Shown piece by piece: positions 1 through 7,981 of a stretch of 64,000 nucleotides of DNA. The stretch is taken from NCBI GenBank assembly GCA_025060695.1, contig JANXBH010000005.1, positions 1-64,000 on the forward strand, written 5' to 3'. Source of the DNA: Caldifarciminota bacterium. Its GTDB lineage: Bacteria; Hydrothermota; Hydrothermia; LBFQ01; DSFT01. Both the position numbers and the translations under genes were made by a program. The notes under the pieces were generated by a model, which was not told where the DNA came from, did not search any database, and saw only the letters and a program-made list of their open reading frames with translations. Positions within the stretch are counted from its first letter, which is position 1. Each line of letters begins with the position of its first letter.

Positions 1-23
1 TATTTAACTACCATACTAAAAGT

Positions 24-590
24 TTAAAGTATTTTTGCTATTTCTTGTGCCCAAAAGTTTATATTGTTTAATTCTTCTTCCAGTTCATTTACACTATTAA
101 ACTTATCAATATGATAATTTGCAAACATTACAAAAACCTTACTAAAAGGCAACGGAATTTGGAATTTATCCCAAGTATTTAGCTCTATGTATTTGCTATA
201 TCCAACCCCAACTAATGTAATATTTGCACTTAGTTTCTTTAATAAATTAAATAGCTCTAATTTTATTTTATTTCTTGGTCCAAGAGGACCGTCAGGAACT
301 ATACCAACAGAAAGACCACTTTTATAAGTCCTTACTATTTCAATAGCCCCTTTCATTCTTTCTTTTCTATACGAACTTTCAATAACTTCAAAACCATAAC
401 TTCTTACTATTTTAGATGCAATTTTCCCTTCTCTACTTGGAGATATTAAAACTTTTCCTTTTTTATCTTTTAAAGCTTCAAGTAATGCAAAAATCTTATT
501 ATGCCAAAATAAGTATATACTATGTTCGGATTTTCTTCCGAGTGTTTCAATTTTTAGTGTTTTTAAATATAGTCTATATGTTATCTCCAA
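24..590 (-). CDS. DUF374 lysophospholipid acyltransferase-like protein
   Basis: Predicted membrane-associated acyltransferase of the DUF374 family, the short relatives of lipid A and lysophospholipid acyltransferases. Seen in the 188-residue protein: a WH motif at 29-30 in the place of the acyltransferase histidine, SPSREG at 50-55, and the family signature PDGPLGPR at 99-106. No signal peptide is evident. The start is TTG at 590; a TAAAAT box on the minus strand lies 9 bases before it, so the mRNA would be nearly leaderless. It is divergent from tRNA-Arg(CCG). The exact acyl acceptor cannot be told. The length is slightly shorter than typical members (about 200-220 residues). Confidence 0.8.
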   Translation of the reverse strand: MEITYRLYLKTLKIETLGRKSEHSIYLFWHNKIFALLEALKDKKGKVLISPSREGKIASKIVRSYGFEVIESSYRKERMKGAIEIVRTYKSGLSVGIVPDGPLGPRNKIKLELFNLLKKLSANITLVGVGYSKYIELNTWDKFQIPLPFSKVFVMFANYHIDKFNSVNELEEELNNINFWAQEIAKIL

Positions 591-599
591 AATTATAAA

Positions 600-616
600 A
601 TTTTATACTTTAAAAT
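600..616. promoter_or_regulatory. Divergent back-to-back -10 boxes (acyltransferase / tRNA-Arg)
   Basis: ATTTTA at 600-605 reads TAAAAT on the minus strand, 9 bases before the TTG at 590. TAAAAT at 611-616 lies 7 bases before the mature 5' end of tRNA-Arg at 624. The two boxes are only 5 bases apart, so RNA polymerase could occupy one at a time. No clear -35 hexamer is seen. The assignment is inferred from position and from recurrence of the motif across the window. Confidence 0.6.
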
Positions 617-623
617 TTTTTTA

Positions 624-696
624 GTGCCCGTAGCTCAATGGATAGAGCGTCTGCCTCCGGAGCAGAAGGTTAGCGGTTCAAGTCCGCTCGGGCACA
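624..696 (+). tRNA. tRNA-Arg (anticodon CCG)
   Basis: Cloverleaf read directly: acceptor GTGCCCG pairs perfectly with CGGGCAC, D-arm GCTC/GAGC, anticodon stem TCTGC/GCAGA with loop CTCCGGA (anticodon CCG, codon CGG), T-arm AGCGG-TTCAAGT-CCGCT, discriminator A. CCA is not encoded (CTT follows). The -10 box ends 7 bases upstream, so transcription would start at or very near the mature 5' end. Confidence 0.95.
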
Positions 697-697
697 C

Positions 698-705
698 TTT
701 AAAAT
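698..705 (+). promoter_or_regulatory. TTTAAAAT -10 box, leaderless start of carbonic anhydrase-like gene
   Basis: TTTAAAAT starts two bases after the tRNA-Arg discriminator and ends 6 bases before the ATG at 712. There is no space for a Shine-Dalgarno site, so the transcript is predicted to begin at the ATG. Any -35 contact would lie inside the tRNA gene. Confidence 0.55.
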
Positions 706-711
706 TTATTC

Positions 712-1233
712 ATGATAATATATCCACATAAAAATAAATATCCTAAAATTAGTCCAACTGCATATATAGCACCAAATGCTGTTATAATTGGAGATGTAGA
801 AATTGGAGATTATTCATCTGTGTGGTTTTCTTGTGTAATAAGAGGTGATGTGCACTATATAAAAATAGGAAGTTATACTAATATTCAAGATTTAACCATG
901 ATACATGCAGAAAAGGATAAATATCCTACAATTATAGGAAATTATGTTTCAATTGGTCATAGGGCTATAATTCATGGTTGTATAATAAATGACTATGTTC
1001 TTATAGGTATGGGTGCAATTATTTTAAATAATGCATTTATAGATAGCTATACTATTGTAGGGGCAGGTTCAGTAGTTAGGGAAGATTTTAAAGGTGAAAA
1101 ATATGTCCTTCTTGCAGGAGTCCCTGCAGTTGTAAAAAGAAAGCTTACAGATGAGGAAATAAAACTAATTGAAGATATACCACAAAGATATGTAAGATAC
1201 TCAAGGGAGTACTTAGATGAAGGAATTAAGTAA
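712..1233 (+). CDS. Gamma-carbonic anhydrase-like hexapeptide-repeat protein
   Basis: Left-handed beta-helix protein of the gamma-carbonic anhydrase/YrdA/PaaY family (173 residues, the usual length). Repeating hexapeptides run from about 15 to 140. The three zinc-ligand histidines are visible at 65 (MIHAE), 83 and 88 (GHRAIIHG), and the Arg-Asp pair typical of the family is in IRGDV at 43-47. Zinc binding is therefore likely, while hydration of CO2 is only inferred from the family; many relatives have no measured activity. It overlaps the next gene by 17 bases and starts a three-gene plus-strand cluster. Confidence 0.85.
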   Translation: MIIYPHKNKYPKISPTAYIAPNAVIIGDVEIGDYSSVWFSCVIRGDVHYIKIGSYTNIQDLTMIHAEKDKYPTIIGNYVSIGHRAIIHGCIINDYVLIGMGAIILNNAFIDSYTIVGAGSVVREDFKGEKYVLLAGVPAVVKRKLTDEEIKLIEDIPQRYVRYSREYLDEGIK

Positions 1234-1486
1234 GATTATTGAAAATTATTTAATAGCAAGTAATTTGGGCTGGATATTGGACTATATGAAATTAAAAGAA
1301 GCATGTGAAGTAGTCTTAAAGCCATATGAATATTTAACTTTTGAAGAGTTTGAAAAAGGTATATTGTACTTAAAAATTACTGATAGAAGAAAATATATGG
1401 AATTTTACTATAAAAAATTAGATATCATTCGTGCAATAAACGCACTTGTTGGCAAAGAACTTGTAAAAGAAATAAAATTTAAATGA
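1217..1486 (+). CDS. DUF721/DciA-like protein
   Basis: An 89-residue protein resembling the DUF721 (DciA) domain, which in many bacteria helps load the replicative helicase DnaB. The support is the pattern in the second half: a short strand with basic and acidic residues (LYLKITDRRKYMEF), a helix (KKLDIIRAINALVG) and a closing strand (VKEIKFK), matching the shape of DUF721. No catalytic motif is expected. Its start lies inside the preceding gene, and its TGA overlaps the ATG of the SpoIID gene (ATGA), suggesting translational coupling. The family call rests on recognition by eye and is moderate. Confidence 0.5.
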   Translation: MKELSKIIENYLIASNLGWILDYMKLKEACEVVLKPYEYLTFEEFEKGILYLKITDRRKYMEFYYKKLDIIRAINALVGKELVKEIKFK

Positions 1487-3015
1487 AGAACGTCTTAGTT
1501 TTCTTAATAATAATATCCTGTCAAAGACCTATGGTTTTAAAGCCTGAGAGAAAAATTTACATTGATACTTTGAGTAATGTTTATGCGGTTGAACCTACTG
1601 TAAAAGTTAGTATTTCTACTGCTAAGCTTTTTAATCTAATATTTAAAGATAGCTTTTATATTATTAAAGAAGATACGATTTTAAAAGGCTTTAGCGGTAA
1701 TCTACTTTTAGAGTTTTTGGAGGGAAAACCTGCAAAATTAGAATATTATAAAATTTTAGGAAGATATAATAATGTCTCAGATGCGGTATTAGAAATATCT
1801 ACACTTTCAAAAGTTCACTTAAATTTTATAATAAAAACCATAGGTATAAAACTATCTAATGTGGATACAAGGGAATATTTATTACTACAAGGACCATATA
1901 GTTCATTAGATAGTATTGCAGGAGGTAGAAAATTAGCCTTGCTTTTAAAAAGACAAGAAGGTGTTGTATCTATAAAGTATGGGAATTATGAGAAAAAATT
2001 GAGTATCCCATTTGAAATTCATTCAAAAAAACCTATAACTATTAAGGATTTTATAATAGACGATGGGTTAAATCCACCGAAGAAAGTTACAAGAACGTAT
2101 GAAGGCTATTTTGAAGTTTGGGTGGACATATCGGGAAAGAACGTTCTTATTGTAAATGTGATAAATTTTGAAAATTATATTAAGGGTATTCTTCCATATG
2201 AAATGTCAAATAGGTTTCCACTTGAAGCTTTAAGGGCACAAGCGGTTTTAGCAAGAAGTCATGCCCTTTCAGTATACAAAAAGAAACTAATGCTACTTTA
2301 TCAACCATATGACCTTACAAGTGATGTATGGACTCAGGTTTATGGAGGTATAACTGACGTAAATGATAGTGTTGAACTTGCTGTAAAACTAACAAGAGGG
2401 CAGTTTCTGGTTTTCGGAAATAGTTTAGTTTATGCCTTATTTCATTCAAGTTGTGGAGGTATTTTGGATGATGGGAATTTATGGAATAATCCTTTAAGTT
2501 ATTATTTAGTTAAATACGATAATGATTTAAATCAAGGTCCTGAAATTTACAACGACAGTATTTTGAAATTATTTATAGATAATAATGTTTTTCCTTCATA
2601 TTGTAATACTGATAGGTTCTATGGTTCAAAGAGTGTCTTTAGATGGAAAACCTCATTTAAAATTTCAGAGATTGAAGGAAAATTGAAAAGAAAAATAGAA
2701 AAGTTTGAAATATTGGAAAGAAGTAATGGAGGTAGGGTAAAAAAATTAAGAATAAAGTTTTTGGATGGTGATACTATAATTGATGGTGAGTTAAATATTA
2801 GAAGGTTTTTCTATAAAGAAAAAGAGGGATATTTAAAAAGTGCATTATTTTACATTGAAAGAAATGGTGATAATCTGACTATAAAAGGTGCGGGTTTCGG
2901 TCATGGTATTGGACTTTGTCAATATGGAGCAGGTCAAAGAGCCCTTTTAGGGCAAACTTACTATCAAATTTTAAACTCATATTTTAGTAGTGTGGATATT
3001 CAGAGACTATATTAG
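1483..3015 (+). CDS. SpoIID/LytB-domain protein, probable lipoprotein
   Basis: Predicted envelope protein with a SpoIID/LytB domain, related to lytic transglycosylases that cut denuded peptidoglycan glycan strands. The signature starts near residue 240 with LPYEMSNRFPLEALRAQAV (the family Glu is in YEM), continues through SSCGG near 325, and ends with GAGFGHGIGLCQYGAGQRA near 470. The N-terminus is a very short hydrophobic stretch ending IIIS-Cys13, a plausible lipobox, so it may be a lipoprotein. The 510-residue length leaves about 200 N-terminal residues of unassigned beta-rich sequence. It converges with the TPR gene and overlaps it by 4 bases. Confidence 0.85.
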   Translation: MKNVLVFLIIISCQRPMVLKPERKIYIDTLSNVYAVEPTVKVSISTAKLFNLIFKDSFYIIKEDTILKGFSGNLLLEFLEGKPAKLEYYKILGRYNNVSDAVLEISTLSKVHLNFIIKTIGIKLSNVDTREYLLLQGPYSSLDSIAGGRKLALLLKRQEGVVSIKYGNYEKKLSIPFEIHSKKPITIKDFIIDDGLNPPKKVTRTYEGYFEVWVDISGKNVLIVNVINFENYIKGILPYEMSNRFPLEALRAQAVLARSHALSVYKKKLMLLYQPYDLTSDVWTQVYGGITDVNDSVELAVKLTRGQFLVFGNSLVYALFHSSCGGILDDGNLWNNPLSYYLVKYDNDLNQGPEIYNDSILKLFIDNNVFPSYCNTDRFYGSKSVFRWKTSFKISEIEGKLKRKIEKFEILERSNGGRVKKLRIKFLDGDTIIDGELNIRRFFYKEKEGYLKSALFYIERNGDNLTIKGAGFGHGIGLCQYGAGQRALLGQTYYQILNSYFSSVDIQRLY

Positions 3016-4340
3016 TTATTTAAAATGCTTTCAATAGTTTTAACTTTCTCACTATCTCCCATTTCTATATATAACATCTTTGACTTGTTTAAATACTCTT
3101 CCGCTTTTTTCCTCTTATTCATGGCTAAGTAGTTTAAGCCCAAGTAATAATATATTTCAGGGATTTTTGATATGAAGTTTTTATTTTTTAAAAGTTTTTC
3201 AAAATGTATTATTGATTGACTATAGTTTTTGTCTAAATACAAGCTTATTCCAAGTTTATAGCTACATTCATCTAATTTGCATCTTCTAAATGAGTTTACC
3301 GCTTCTTTATAGTTTTGAACTTTCATATAACATTCACCTATTTCTAAAGTTGCATCATTTAGAAATGCATCTCCTATTGTAGTTTTAAAGAAAAATAGAA
3401 CTCTTTTTTCTTTTGAATTTATAAAAACTTTATAAACTTCAATTGCACTATAGCATTTATCTTCTTTGTATAGTTTATAAGCTTTTAAATAATCGTAGTA
3501 TTCAGTAGTAGAGTCAACTATTTCAGGTCTTGCTAAGTATATTTCTTTTATAAGGTTTTTTGCTAATTTTGTATTTTCGTCATTTGGATAGTTTTTAATT
3601 AGCATAAGTGCGTATTCGTAGCTTTTTTCATAATTTTGTAATTTGTAATAACTATATGCACTCAAATATATAGCATTTTGATAGAATTTAAATTGCTTGT
3701 AGTTATTTACAATTAAGGTAAAGTACTTTATTGCTCTATCGTAAAATTCCGTTCTTAAGTAAATAATTCCAATTCTATAAATTCCTATTGCAGTAAATGA
3801 ACTATTTGGATAGTTTTGAATTAGTTTTTCAAATGAATTAATTGCAAGGTCATAGCTTTTCAGTAAATATGCAGAAAATCCACTTAGAAATAGAAATGTA
3901 TCTGAACTATAGTTTTTTGATATGCTATATGCAAGTGAATAGTCCTTCATTTTAATATAGCAAAGTGTTAAAAGTAAACTATCTTTTGTTTCTTGCTCTA
4001 TAGCTAAGTTGTATAAACCTTGATGATATAGTATCCATGACCTTGAGATATTTGAAAACAAAACAATTTCACTATCACTTGAAGATTTCAATATTTGATT
4101 ATATAATTCGTTTGCTTTTTGATATTGCCTTTTATAGTAGTATGCTTCTGCTAAAATAAACTTTTTTCTTTCTTCATCTGTATTTCTATAAATTCTTATA
4201 ATCATATCAAACTTGCTATTTTTATATAAACTGTCGTTAATATTAAACAGGGGTTTTTGAATTTTATCTACTTCACTTATAAATTCGGTCTCTATGTGTT
4301 CTTCTACTTCTTGAATTTGAAATAAAAGAAAAAGAAGCAC
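3012..4340 (-). CDS. Tetratricopeptide-repeat envelope protein
   Basis: A 442-residue protein made almost entirely of TPR-like helical pairs (repeated Y-x3-A/G and ANELYNQI-, AINSFEKLI- and AIKYFTLIV-type segments), with the best repeats at about 85-275 and 335-430. Such proteins act as scaffolds, often in envelope complexes of the BamD/YbgF type, but no partner can be named. The N-terminus is seven hydrophobic residues followed by Gln8, a minimal export-signal-like pattern shared with other proteins here. The start is GTG at 4340, 6 bases after a minus-strand TAAAAT box; an in-frame stop lies just upstream, so a longer start is excluded. Confidence 0.75.
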   Translation of the reverse strand: MLLFLLFQIQEVEEHIETEFISEVDKIQKPLFNINDSLYKNSKFDMIIRIYRNTDEERKKFILAEAYYYKRQYQKANELYNQILKSSSDSEIVLFSNISRSWILYHQGLYNLAIEQETKDSLLLTLCYIKMKDYSLAYSISKNYSSDTFLFLSGFSAYLLKSYDLAINSFEKLIQNYPNSSFTAIGIYRIGIIYLRTEFYDRAIKYFTLIVNNYKQFKFYQNAIYLSAYSYYKLQNYEKSYEYALMLIKNYPNDENTKLAKNLIKEIYLARPEIVDSTTEYYDYLKAYKLYKEDKCYSAIEVYKVFINSKEKRVLFFFKTTIGDAFLNDATLEIGECYMKVQNYKEAVNSFRRCKLDECSYKLGISLYLDKNYSQSIIHFEKLLKNKNFISKIPEIYYYLGLNYLAMNKRKKAEEYLNKSKMLYIEMGDSEKVKTIESILNN

Positions 4341-4344
4341 TTTT

Positions 4345-4366
4345 AAATTTTAAAGCTTTAAAATTT
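4345..4366. promoter_or_regulatory. Perfectly palindromic divergent promoter
   Basis: A perfect 22-base palindrome centred between 4355 and 4356, with core ATTTTAAAGCTTTAAAAT. Each half supplies a TAAAAT -10 box: 4359-4364 for the plus gene (7 bases to the ATG at 4372) and 4347-4352 for the minus gene (6 bases to the GTG at 4340). Only 6 bases separate the boxes, so divergent initiation must be mutually exclusive. Both mRNAs are predicted to be leaderless. Confidence 0.65.
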
Positions 4367-4371
4367 TGACT

Positions 4372-4677
4372 ATGTATAAAATTATAGCAATTTATAAAAA
4401 GCCCGATAATATAGAGGAGTTTGAAAAATACTATAGTGAAGTTCATACACCACTCGTAAAAAAAATACCTTATCTAAAAGAACTAAGAATAACAAGGATA
4501 AAAGGTTCTCCTTTTGGACAAACTGATGTATATTTAATAGCGGAAATGATATTTGAAACTAAGGAAGATTATAAAAAAGCACTTTCTTCAAAGGAGGCAA
4601 TGGAAGCAGGTCAGGACGCCTTAAAATTTTCACACAATAAAGTAGAAATAATTTTGGGAGAAGAAAATATTTTATGA
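4372..4677 (+). CDS. EthD-family dimeric alpha/beta-barrel protein
   Basis: A 101-residue protein of the EthD/ferredoxin-like alpha-beta barrel family. The hallmark is the start YKIIAIYKKPDN followed by FEKYYSEVHTPLVKKIP, where the histidine of the conserved H-x-P-L segment is present. Members are small enzymes or ligand-binding dimers of uncertain reaction. A TTG at 4366 would add two residues, but the ATG at 4372 is placed 7 bases after the -10 box like other starts here and fits the family better. It is the first gene of a seven-gene operon, and its stop overlaps the queF start (ATGA). Confidence 0.65.
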   Translation: MYKIIAIYKKPDNIEEFEKYYSEVHTPLVKKIPYLKELRITRIKGSPFGQTDVYLIAEMIFETKEDYKKALSSKEAMEAGQDALKFSHNKVEIILGEENIL

Positions 4678-5102
4678 ATTTTGAGGAGTTTAAGAAGAAA
4701 GAGGAAATTTTTAAAGAAAAGCTAAAAGAGGAAAGAAGAACTCCTAATAGTGTAAGTTCTGATATTTTACTTGCTATAGACTACGAATATAAAGGTAAAG
4801 ATATTACTATTGAAATTATTCAACCTGAGTTTACAAGTTTATGTCCTATGACCGGTTTACCTGATTTTGCAACTATTAAAATTTACTATATTCCTAACGA
4901 AAAAATTGTTGAGCTAAAGTCGTTGAAGTATTACTTTTTACAATATAGAAATGTAGGAATATTTTATGAAAGTCTTGTAAATAAAGTTTTATATGATTTA
5001 GTGGAAGTATTAAAACCAAAGTATATGGAAGTTATAGCTGAGTTTACACCGAGAGGAGGAATAAAAACCATAGTTAAAGCTAACTATAAAAAGGAGGTTT
5101 AG
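4674..5102 (+). CDS. queF: NADPH-dependent 7-cyano-7-deazaguanine reductase QueF
   Basis: Reduces preQ0 to preQ1 in queuosine tRNA modification. At 142 residues it is the short, single-domain type. Visible motifs: the active-site Cys57 in EFTSLCP, Asp64 in PDFA, and the QueF signature ELKSLKYY at 80-87 for NADPH binding. No other queuosine gene is in this window. It sits three genes upstream of tyrS; tRNA-Tyr is one of the tRNAs that carries queuosine, but whether the linkage has meaning is unknown. Confidence 0.92.
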   Translation: MNFEEFKKKEEIFKEKLKEERRTPNSVSSDILLAIDYEYKGKDITIEIIQPEFTSLCPMTGLPDFATIKIYYIPNEKIVELKSLKYYFLQYRNVGIFYESLVNKVLYDLVEVLKPKYMEVIAEFTPRGGIKTIVKANYKKEV

Positions 5103-5106
5103 AAAG

Positions 5107-5559
5107 ATGCTTGAGAAGCTTTTGTCTGAAGAAAGAATAAAGATTGGTATGGAGGCAAGGACTAAGGAGGAAGCTCTTAAAGAACTCGTAGAACTTCTAA
5201 ATCTTTCAGACGAAAGTAAGCAAATTATCCTCGATGCTCTTAAAAAGAGAGAAGTAATAGGTTCTACAGGTATTGGAAGAGGTATAGCTATACCCCATAC
5301 AAGAAGTACTATTGTAAATGAGGTTTATTTAATTATTGGTGTAAGCAGGGACGGAGTTGATTTTCAGTCTATTGATAATCAGCCTGTGCACTTGTTTTTC
5401 TTACTTGTTGCACCACCAAATGACCCCGGGACTATGTATTTAATAGTTCTTGGAAAGATAGCCCAGATAGCAAAAAGGATTGCAAAGGAAAATATAGATT
5501 ATTTAAGTATAAAAGATAAAAAGGAACTAATACAACTTATTTTATCATTAGAGGCTTAA
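5107..5559 (+). CDS. PTS EIIA type-2 domain protein (PtsN-like)
   Basis: A stand-alone phosphotransferase EIIA domain of the fructose/mannitol/PtsN type (150 residues, normal domain length). The phosphorylated histidine is His64 in GIGRGIAIPHTR, followed by the conserved DG-V-F segment and LVAPP. With no sugar permease beside it, a regulatory role like that of EIIA-Ntr is more likely than sugar transport. A strong GGAGG site precedes the ATG, as expected for a gene inside an operon. Confidence 0.85.
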   Translation: MLEKLLSEERIKIGMEARTKEEALKELVELLNLSDESKQIILDALKKREVIGSTGIGRGIAIPHTRSTIVNEVYLIIGVSRDGVDFQSIDNQPVHLFFLLVAPPNDPGTMYLIVLGKIAQIAKRIAKENIDYLSIKDKKELIQLILSLEA

Positions 5560-5561
5560 TT

Positions 5562-5900
5562 ATGAAGAGTTTAAGTGGTAAACTATTGGAGCTTCAAGAC
5601 ATTGAATTAAAATTAGCGGAAATTACTAATAAAGATTATTTAGAAAAAACAGGTTTTAATATAGATAACGAGAAGGTGGTTGAACTCCTTGAATATAAGA
5701 AAAAATTAGAAACAGAAATACCTCCGCAGTATTTAAGAAGGTATAGAGCTTTAATGAGCAAATATAAAAGGGCTGTAGCTCTTGTTTATGATAATACTTG
5801 TTCAAATTGTTTTTCAAAATTACCAACAGGTATAAAAGAGCCAAGTGATAATGAAATTGTATTTTGTAATGTTTGTGGCATAATATTGTATTTTCCATGA
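5562..5900 (+). CDS. Short C4 zinc-ribbon protein
   Basis: A 112-residue protein with a helical first part (1-75) and a C-terminal zinc ribbon with Cys80, Cys83, Cys102 and Cys105 and the ending CGIILYF. This resembles the C-terminal zinc-ribbon domain (zf-RING_7/DUF164 type) of longer coiled-coil proteins of about 240 residues; here most of the coiled coil is missing. It probably binds zinc and possibly nucleic acid, but no function is established. Its stop overlaps the tyrS start by 4 bases. Confidence 0.7.
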   Translation: MKSLSGKLLELQDIELKLAEITNKDYLEKTGFNIDNEKVVELLEYKKKLETEIPPQYLRRYRALMSKYKRAVALVYDNTCSNCFSKLPTGIKEPSDNEIVFCNVCGIILYFP

Positions 5901-7072
5901 AATTAGAAGAAGTATTGGAAATTATAAAGAGAAATACATCTCATTTTTTCCCTGAAGGTGAGTTTATTGAAAAATACCAAAACTATTTAAAAACAGGAAA
6001 GCCAATAAGGATAAAGTACGGTGCTGATCCATCAAAACCTGATTTACACCTTGGACACTATGTAAGTCTAAAAAAATTAAGGGACTTACAAGAGATTGGT
6101 TTTGAGGTTGTTATAATAATAGGTGATTTTACCGCGACAATAGGTGATCCAACAGGAAGGTCAAAAACAAGACCAAGACTTTCAAGGGAAGAAGTTATGC
6201 AAAATGCAAAAACATATATAAATCAATTATCAAAAGTATTAGATATAAATAAAATTTCTGTAAGATATAACTCCGAATGGTTATCAAAACTAAGTGCTTA
6301 CGATATTGTTGAACTTTCTTCAAAATATACTATTTCAAGGATGCTTGAAAGGGAAGACTTTAAAAATAGGATAAATTCAAATGAACCACTATTTATACAT
6401 GAAGTCCTTTATCCCTTGTTTCAGGCTTACGATTCAGTATATATTGACGCGGACATAGAAGTTGGTGGAGAAGACCAACTTTTTAATTTTACACTCACAA
6501 GAGAGATACAAAAACAATATGGAAAAGAACCGCAAGTTGTACTAACTTTACCATTACTCATTGGTACTGACGGAAAGTTAAAAATGTCAAAGTCATATAA
6601 TAATTACATAGCCTTTAATGATGAACCATTTGATATGTTTGGAAAGATTATGTCTATAGGTGATAATTTGATTTTGGATTACTATAAGCTCGTTCTGTAT
6701 GAGTATAATCAAGAGTTAGAAAATTTTGTGAATGAAAATCCAAGAGTTGCAAAGGAAGAGCTTGCATATAGAATAGTTAAAATATTTCATGGTGAAGAAA
6801 TTGCAAGCAAAGTAAGGGAAGAGTTCAATAAAGTATTTAAATACAAGGAAATACCTGAAGATACTCAGGTATATCAATTAATGCAAGAGGAAAAATTAAG
6901 TGATATTTTAATAAAGACAAGTCTTGTAAGTTCAAAGAATGAATGTAGAAGACTATTAAGTCAAAATGCTATAAAAATAGATAATAAAGTTGTAAATCAA
7001 GATATAGTAATAAACAAAAGTGTTTTCGTTAGAATCGGAAAGCACAGATTCTTAAAAATAGTTAAATTATGA
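5897..7072 (+). CDS. tyrS: Tyrosyl-tRNA synthetase
   Basis: Class I synthetase charging tRNA-Tyr, 391 residues. The HIGH motif is HLGH at 51-54, the KMSKS loop is intact at 229-233, and a C-terminal S4-like RNA-binding domain covers roughly the last 65 residues. The longer reading frame from 5873 begins inside the zinc-ribbon gene; the ATG at 5897 overlaps its stop as ATGA and gives the family N-terminus, so it was chosen. The gene overlaps mazG by 4 bases. Confidence 0.95.
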   Translation: MKLEEVLEIIKRNTSHFFPEGEFIEKYQNYLKTGKPIRIKYGADPSKPDLHLGHYVSLKKLRDLQEIGFEVVIIIGDFTATIGDPTGRSKTRPRLSREEVMQNAKTYINQLSKVLDINKISVRYNSEWLSKLSAYDIVELSSKYTISRMLEREDFKNRINSNEPLFIHEVLYPLFQAYDSVYIDADIEVGGEDQLFNFTLTREIQKQYGKEPQVVLTLPLLIGTDGKLKMSKSYNNYIAFNDEPFDMFGKIMSIGDNLILDYYKLVLYEYNQELENFVNENPRVAKEELAYRIVKIFHGEEIASKVREEFNKVFKYKEIPEDTQVYQLMQEEKLSDILIKTSLVSSKNECRRLLSQNAIKIDNKVVNQDIVINKSVFVRIGKHRFLKIVKL

Positions 7073-7374
7073 GAATTAGACATTTTCAGGAAATTATAAG
7101 AAGGACTTATTATGAAAGAGACCTATCTAGGGGTATTTATAGAACTTTTATTTGGTCAGTTGAAGAGTTTGGAGAATTAGCAAAAGCTATAAATAGAAAA
7201 AGTAAAAAGGAAGTGGAGATTGAACTTTCAGATGTAATAGCTTGGATTTTTAGTGTAGCGAATTTATTAGATGTAGATGTTGAAAATGCACTTAGTAGAT
7301 ATTTTAATGGTTGTCCTAAGTGTAATAGTATGCCCTGCACTTGCAATAAGGAGGTAGATTTTGAAGGAGCTTAA
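7069..7374 (+). CDS. MazG-type nucleotide pyrophosphohydrolase with zinc tail
   Basis: A 101-residue single-domain MazG-fold protein expected to hydrolyse a nucleoside triphosphate to the monophosphate and diphosphate. Metal-binding acidic residues are visible as EE-x2-E at 32, 33 and 36 and E-x2-D at 52-55. A C-terminal cysteine cluster (Cys82, 85, 90, 92) suggests a small zinc knuckle, a known variant of the family. The substrate is unknown. It overlaps tyrS and infC, so it is tied to the translation operon. Confidence 0.8.
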   Translation: MRIRHFQEIIRRTYYERDLSRGIYRTFIWSVEEFGELAKAINRKSKKEVEIELSDVIAWIFSVANLLDVDVENALSRYFNGCPKCNSMPCTCNKEVDFEGA

Positions 7375-7879
7375 ATATAGAGTAAATGAAGCTATAAAAT
7401 CAAGGGAAGTTCAGGTTATAGGACCTGATGGTAAAAGTCTTGGAATTATGAGGACTTGGGAAGCAATACAATTAGCTAAAAGTATGGGTTTGGATTTAGT
7501 TGAAGTTTCTCCTAATAGTAACCCTCCTGTTGCAAAAATTATGAACTATGGGAAGTTTATGTATGAACAAAAGAAAAAATTAAAGGAAATGAAAAAACAT
7601 CAGAAATCTGTTGAAGTAAAAGAAATTCAAATCACTCCGACAATTGATAAGCACGATTTAGGTGTAAAAATGAGAAAAGCAAGAGAATTTTTATCAGATG
7701 GAAATAAAGTAAAATTTAAACTTATATTCAAAGGAAGGCAAATAGTCCATCCTGAAATTGCAAAAAATGTATTAGAAAATATTATAAATGAACTTTCGGA
7801 TATTTCAGATATTGAACAAGCTCCAAAAGACGAAGGCAGATTTATAATTATGATCTTAAGACCAAAATCAAAAAAGTAA
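7361..7879 (+). CDS. infC: Translation initiation factor IF-3
   Basis: Binds the 30S subunit and checks start-codon pairing. At 172 residues it has full length: N-domain about 1-75 (YRVNEAIKSREVQVIG, LDLVEVSP, PPVAKIMNYGKF) and C-domain 82-172. The start is TTG at 7361 with AAGGAGG 6-7 bases upstream; an in-frame ATT at 7358 immediately precedes it, so the rare-start habit of infC (AUU in E. coli) is kept in modified form and autoregulation by start discrimination is plausible. Unlike the usual infC-rpmI-rplT order, rpmI is about 8 kb away. Confidence 0.95.
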   Translation: MKELKYRVNEAIKSREVQVIGPDGKSLGIMRTWEAIQLAKSMGLDLVEVSPNSNPPVAKIMNYGKFMYEQKKKLKEMKKHQKSVEVKEIQITPTIDKHDLGVKMRKAREFLSDGNKVKFKLIFKGRQIVHPEIAKNVLENIINELSDISDIEQAPKDEGRFIIMILRPKSKK

Positions 7880-7884
7880 ATTAC

Positions 7885-7892
7885 TTTAAAAT
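7885..7892 (+). promoter_or_regulatory. TTTAAAAT -10 box of tRNA-Arg(ACG)
   Basis: TTTAAAAT begins five bases after the infC stop and ends 9 bases before the mature tRNA 5' end at 7902. It follows the spacing seen at the other tRNA genes in the window. Confidence 0.5.
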
Positions 7893-7901
7893 TTTATAAT
7901 T

Positions 7902-7975
7902 GCGCCCATAGCTCAACTGGATAGAGCGGCGGACTACGAATCCGTAGGTTGGGGGTTCAAGTCCCTCTGGGCGCG
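7902..7975 (+). tRNA. tRNA-Arg (anticodon ACG)
   Basis: Acceptor GCGCCCA pairs perfectly with TGGGCGC; D-arm GCTC/GAGC; anticodon stem GCGGA/TCCGT with loop CTACGAA (anticodon ACG, A34 presumably edited to inosine); T-arm GGGGG-TTCAAGT-CCCTC; discriminator G. CCA is not encoded. It ends 6 bases before the convergent membrane-protein gene. Confidence 0.95.
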
Positions 7976-7981
7976 TTAGAT

